The notes under the pieces: generated by a model
The model's database searches: none
The model's input: only the letters and a program-made list of their open reading frames with translations
Told to the model about the DNA's origin: nothing
Shown: one piece after another, positions 63,100-64,000 of the stretch
Position numbering within the stretch: position 1 is the first letter of the stretch
Layout of the letters: each line of letters opens with the position of its first letter
NCBI RefSeq assembly: GCF_005889735.1
Contig: NZ_VCKY01000009.1
Span: 28,369 to 92,368 of the forward strand
DNA: 64,000 nucleotides
Origin: Nonomuraea turkmeniaca
GTDB taxonomy: Bacteria > Actinomycetota > Actinomycetes > Streptosporangiales > Streptosporangiaceae
Reading direction: 5' to 3'
Position numbers and translations under genes: made by a program

Positions 63100-63843
63100 C
63101 TAGCGCAGGTACGACGCCCCGTTCAGGTCGAGGACGGCGCCGCTGGCCCATTCGGCGGCCGGCGAGGCCAGGTACAGGACTGCGGCGGCGATCTCGTCCG
63201 GGCGCGCCACCCGCCCGAACGGGCTCTGCGCCCGGACCGCGTCGCCGCGGGGCGCTTTGAGATGCTCGTTCGTCATGTCGGTCTCGACGAAGCCGGGCGC
63301 CACGCCGGCGACGGCGATGCCGCGCGGCGCCAGTGCGATCGCCAGGGATTGGCCGAAGGCGTTCAGGCCCGCCTTGCTGGCGCCGTAGGCGGGGCTGTCG
63401 GGCTCGCCGCGGAAGGCGCCGCGCGAGGAGACGTTGATGATCCTGCCGCCGGGGGGCATGTGCTGGAGCGCGCACCAGGTGACGTTGGCGGGGCCGGTGA
63501 GGTTGACGTCGAGGGTCCGGCGCCAGGCGGTCTGCCACTGCTCGTAGGTCTGGTCGGTGATGGGGTGGTGGAGGAAGACCCCGGCGTTGTTGACGAGGAT
63601 GTCGATCCGGCCGAGCGCGTCGGCCGCGGCGTCGGTCATGCGGCGCACGTCCTCGGGGTCGGCCAGGTCGGCCTGGACGATCGTGTGGCCCTCGCCGGGC
63701 AGCGCGGCCAGCAGGTCGCCGGCCTCGGTGGCCGAGTCCCGGTGATGGATGGCGACCCGGTCGCCCTGCTCGGCGAATGCCGCCGCGATCGCGCGTCCGA
63801 TGCCTCTCGACGCGCCGGTGATGAGAACTCCACGTCCACTCAT
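63100..63843 (-). CDS. SDR-family oxidoreductase (FabG-like)
   Basis: 247-aa classical short-chain dehydrogenase/reductase: ITGASRGIGRAIAAAF, LVNNAGVFLHHP, NVSSRGAF (Ser), YGASKAGLNAFGQ (Tyr-Lys), PGFVETDM and the C-terminal GAVLDLNGASYLR. Substrate unknown. Start ATG 63843; the frame is open a little further. No operon partner is evident. Confidence 0.85.
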   Translation of the reverse strand: MSGRGVLITGASRGIGRAIAAAFAEQGDRVAIHHRDSATEAGDLLAALPGEGHTIVQADLADPEDVRRMTDAAADALGRIDILVNNAGVFLHHPITDQTYEQWQTAWRRTLDVNLTGPANVTWCALQHMPPGGRIINVSSRGAFRGEPDSPAYGASKAGLNAFGQSLAIALAPRGIAVAGVAPGFVETDMTNEHLKAPRGDAVRAQSPFGRVARPDEIAAAVLYLASPAAEWASGAVLDLNGASYLR

Positions 63844-63930
63844 CCGCCGCACATTAGCCCATTCTCCGCAGGTCACCACGACCGGGCCGCCCTCCGGCGC
63901 GGGTCCCTTGAGCGGGAGGGCCGTGTACGG

Positions 63931-64000
63931 CTAGAAGCGGCCTGAGCGGCGGAGGGGTGGGGGGCGGCCGTCCGGGTCGACGGCGAGCCGGTACATGGGC
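63931..64000 (-). CDS. C-terminal end of a gene running off the window
   Basis: About 22 codons ending in TAG (63931-63933), reading MYRLAVDPDGRPPPLRRSGR before the last Phe. Too short to identify. Confidence 0.3.
   Translation of the reverse strand, partial: PMYRLAVDPDGRPPPLRRSGRF

Noticed and set aside
1..64000. tRNA, rRNA, insertion sequences, prophage
   Set aside because: None recognised by eye. A covariance-model scan and transposase profile search would settle this; hits would overturn it.

Overview
The window is about 70% G+C with strong third-position G/C bias and many GTG/TTG starts. It carries phosphatidylinositol mannoside (PIM) genes, a Rel bifunctional enzyme, an F420-type oxidoreductase and an Eis-type acetyltransferase. 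This points to a chromosome segment of a filamentous actinomycete, most likely Streptosporangiaceae (Nonomuraea-like). That placement is an inference from gene content and order; no rRNA or tRNA gene was found to confirm it. No integrase, transposase, insertion sequence, CRISPR array or phage module was recognised.

Region 1 (1-31.6 kb) is the conserved actinobacterial block, mostly on the minus strand: aspS-hisS-MBL hydrolase, a divergent membrane cyclophilin and a DUF349 protein, then rel, apt, secF, secD, yajC, ruvB, ruvA, ruvC, yebC, pdxT, pdxS, pimA, patA, pgsA and a divergent EF-G2. Two insertions break the usual order. An Eis-type acetyltransferase and a double sugar permease sit between ruvC and yebC. 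A secreted endonuclease/phosphatase-fold protein, a decayed MarR-MFS cassette and a Tat-exported PhoD phosphatase sit between pdxT and pdxS. A LexA-type SOS box precedes ruvCAB.

Region 2 (31.7-43.8 kb) continues the block towards thrS: a secreted GHL10 glycosidase, an alkaline-phosphatase-fold polytopic membrane protein, the HIT-family Ap4A phosphorylase, Asp23, a PIG-L deacetylase followed by a 4-unit tandem repeat, a TM2 protein, thrS, a GH25 protein, a luciferase-like oxidoreductase and phosphoglucomutase.

Region 3 (43.8-54 kb) is accessory metabolism: an Ldh2-MHS transporter-SDR operon, a DUF2786/membrane-HTH pair, a cytochrome P450, a HAD phosphatase with a lost metal motif, DUF4031, an HD hydrolase, an LldD2-type lactate dehydrogenase and a ROK regulator remnant.

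Region 4 (54-64 kb) holds the most system-like cluster. A Crp/Fnr regulator, a DUF2236/Lcp-like oxygenase and a 1068-residue cyclase-ATPase-TPR protein form a tight minus-strand operon. It is divergent from a small sigma factor, and a CRP-type palindrome lies in the shared promoter region. Two uncharacterised proteins (422 aa; 286 aa membrane-anchored coiled coil) and two small unknown genes flank it.

Two places show unusual local tandem duplication of gene ends: the hisS/aspS junction, where it created a chimeric micro-ORF, and the 3' end of the PIG-L gene. Many minus-strand junctions are ATGA, GTGA or TAATG overlaps, indicating translational coupling. Several hairpin terminators delimit the operons.
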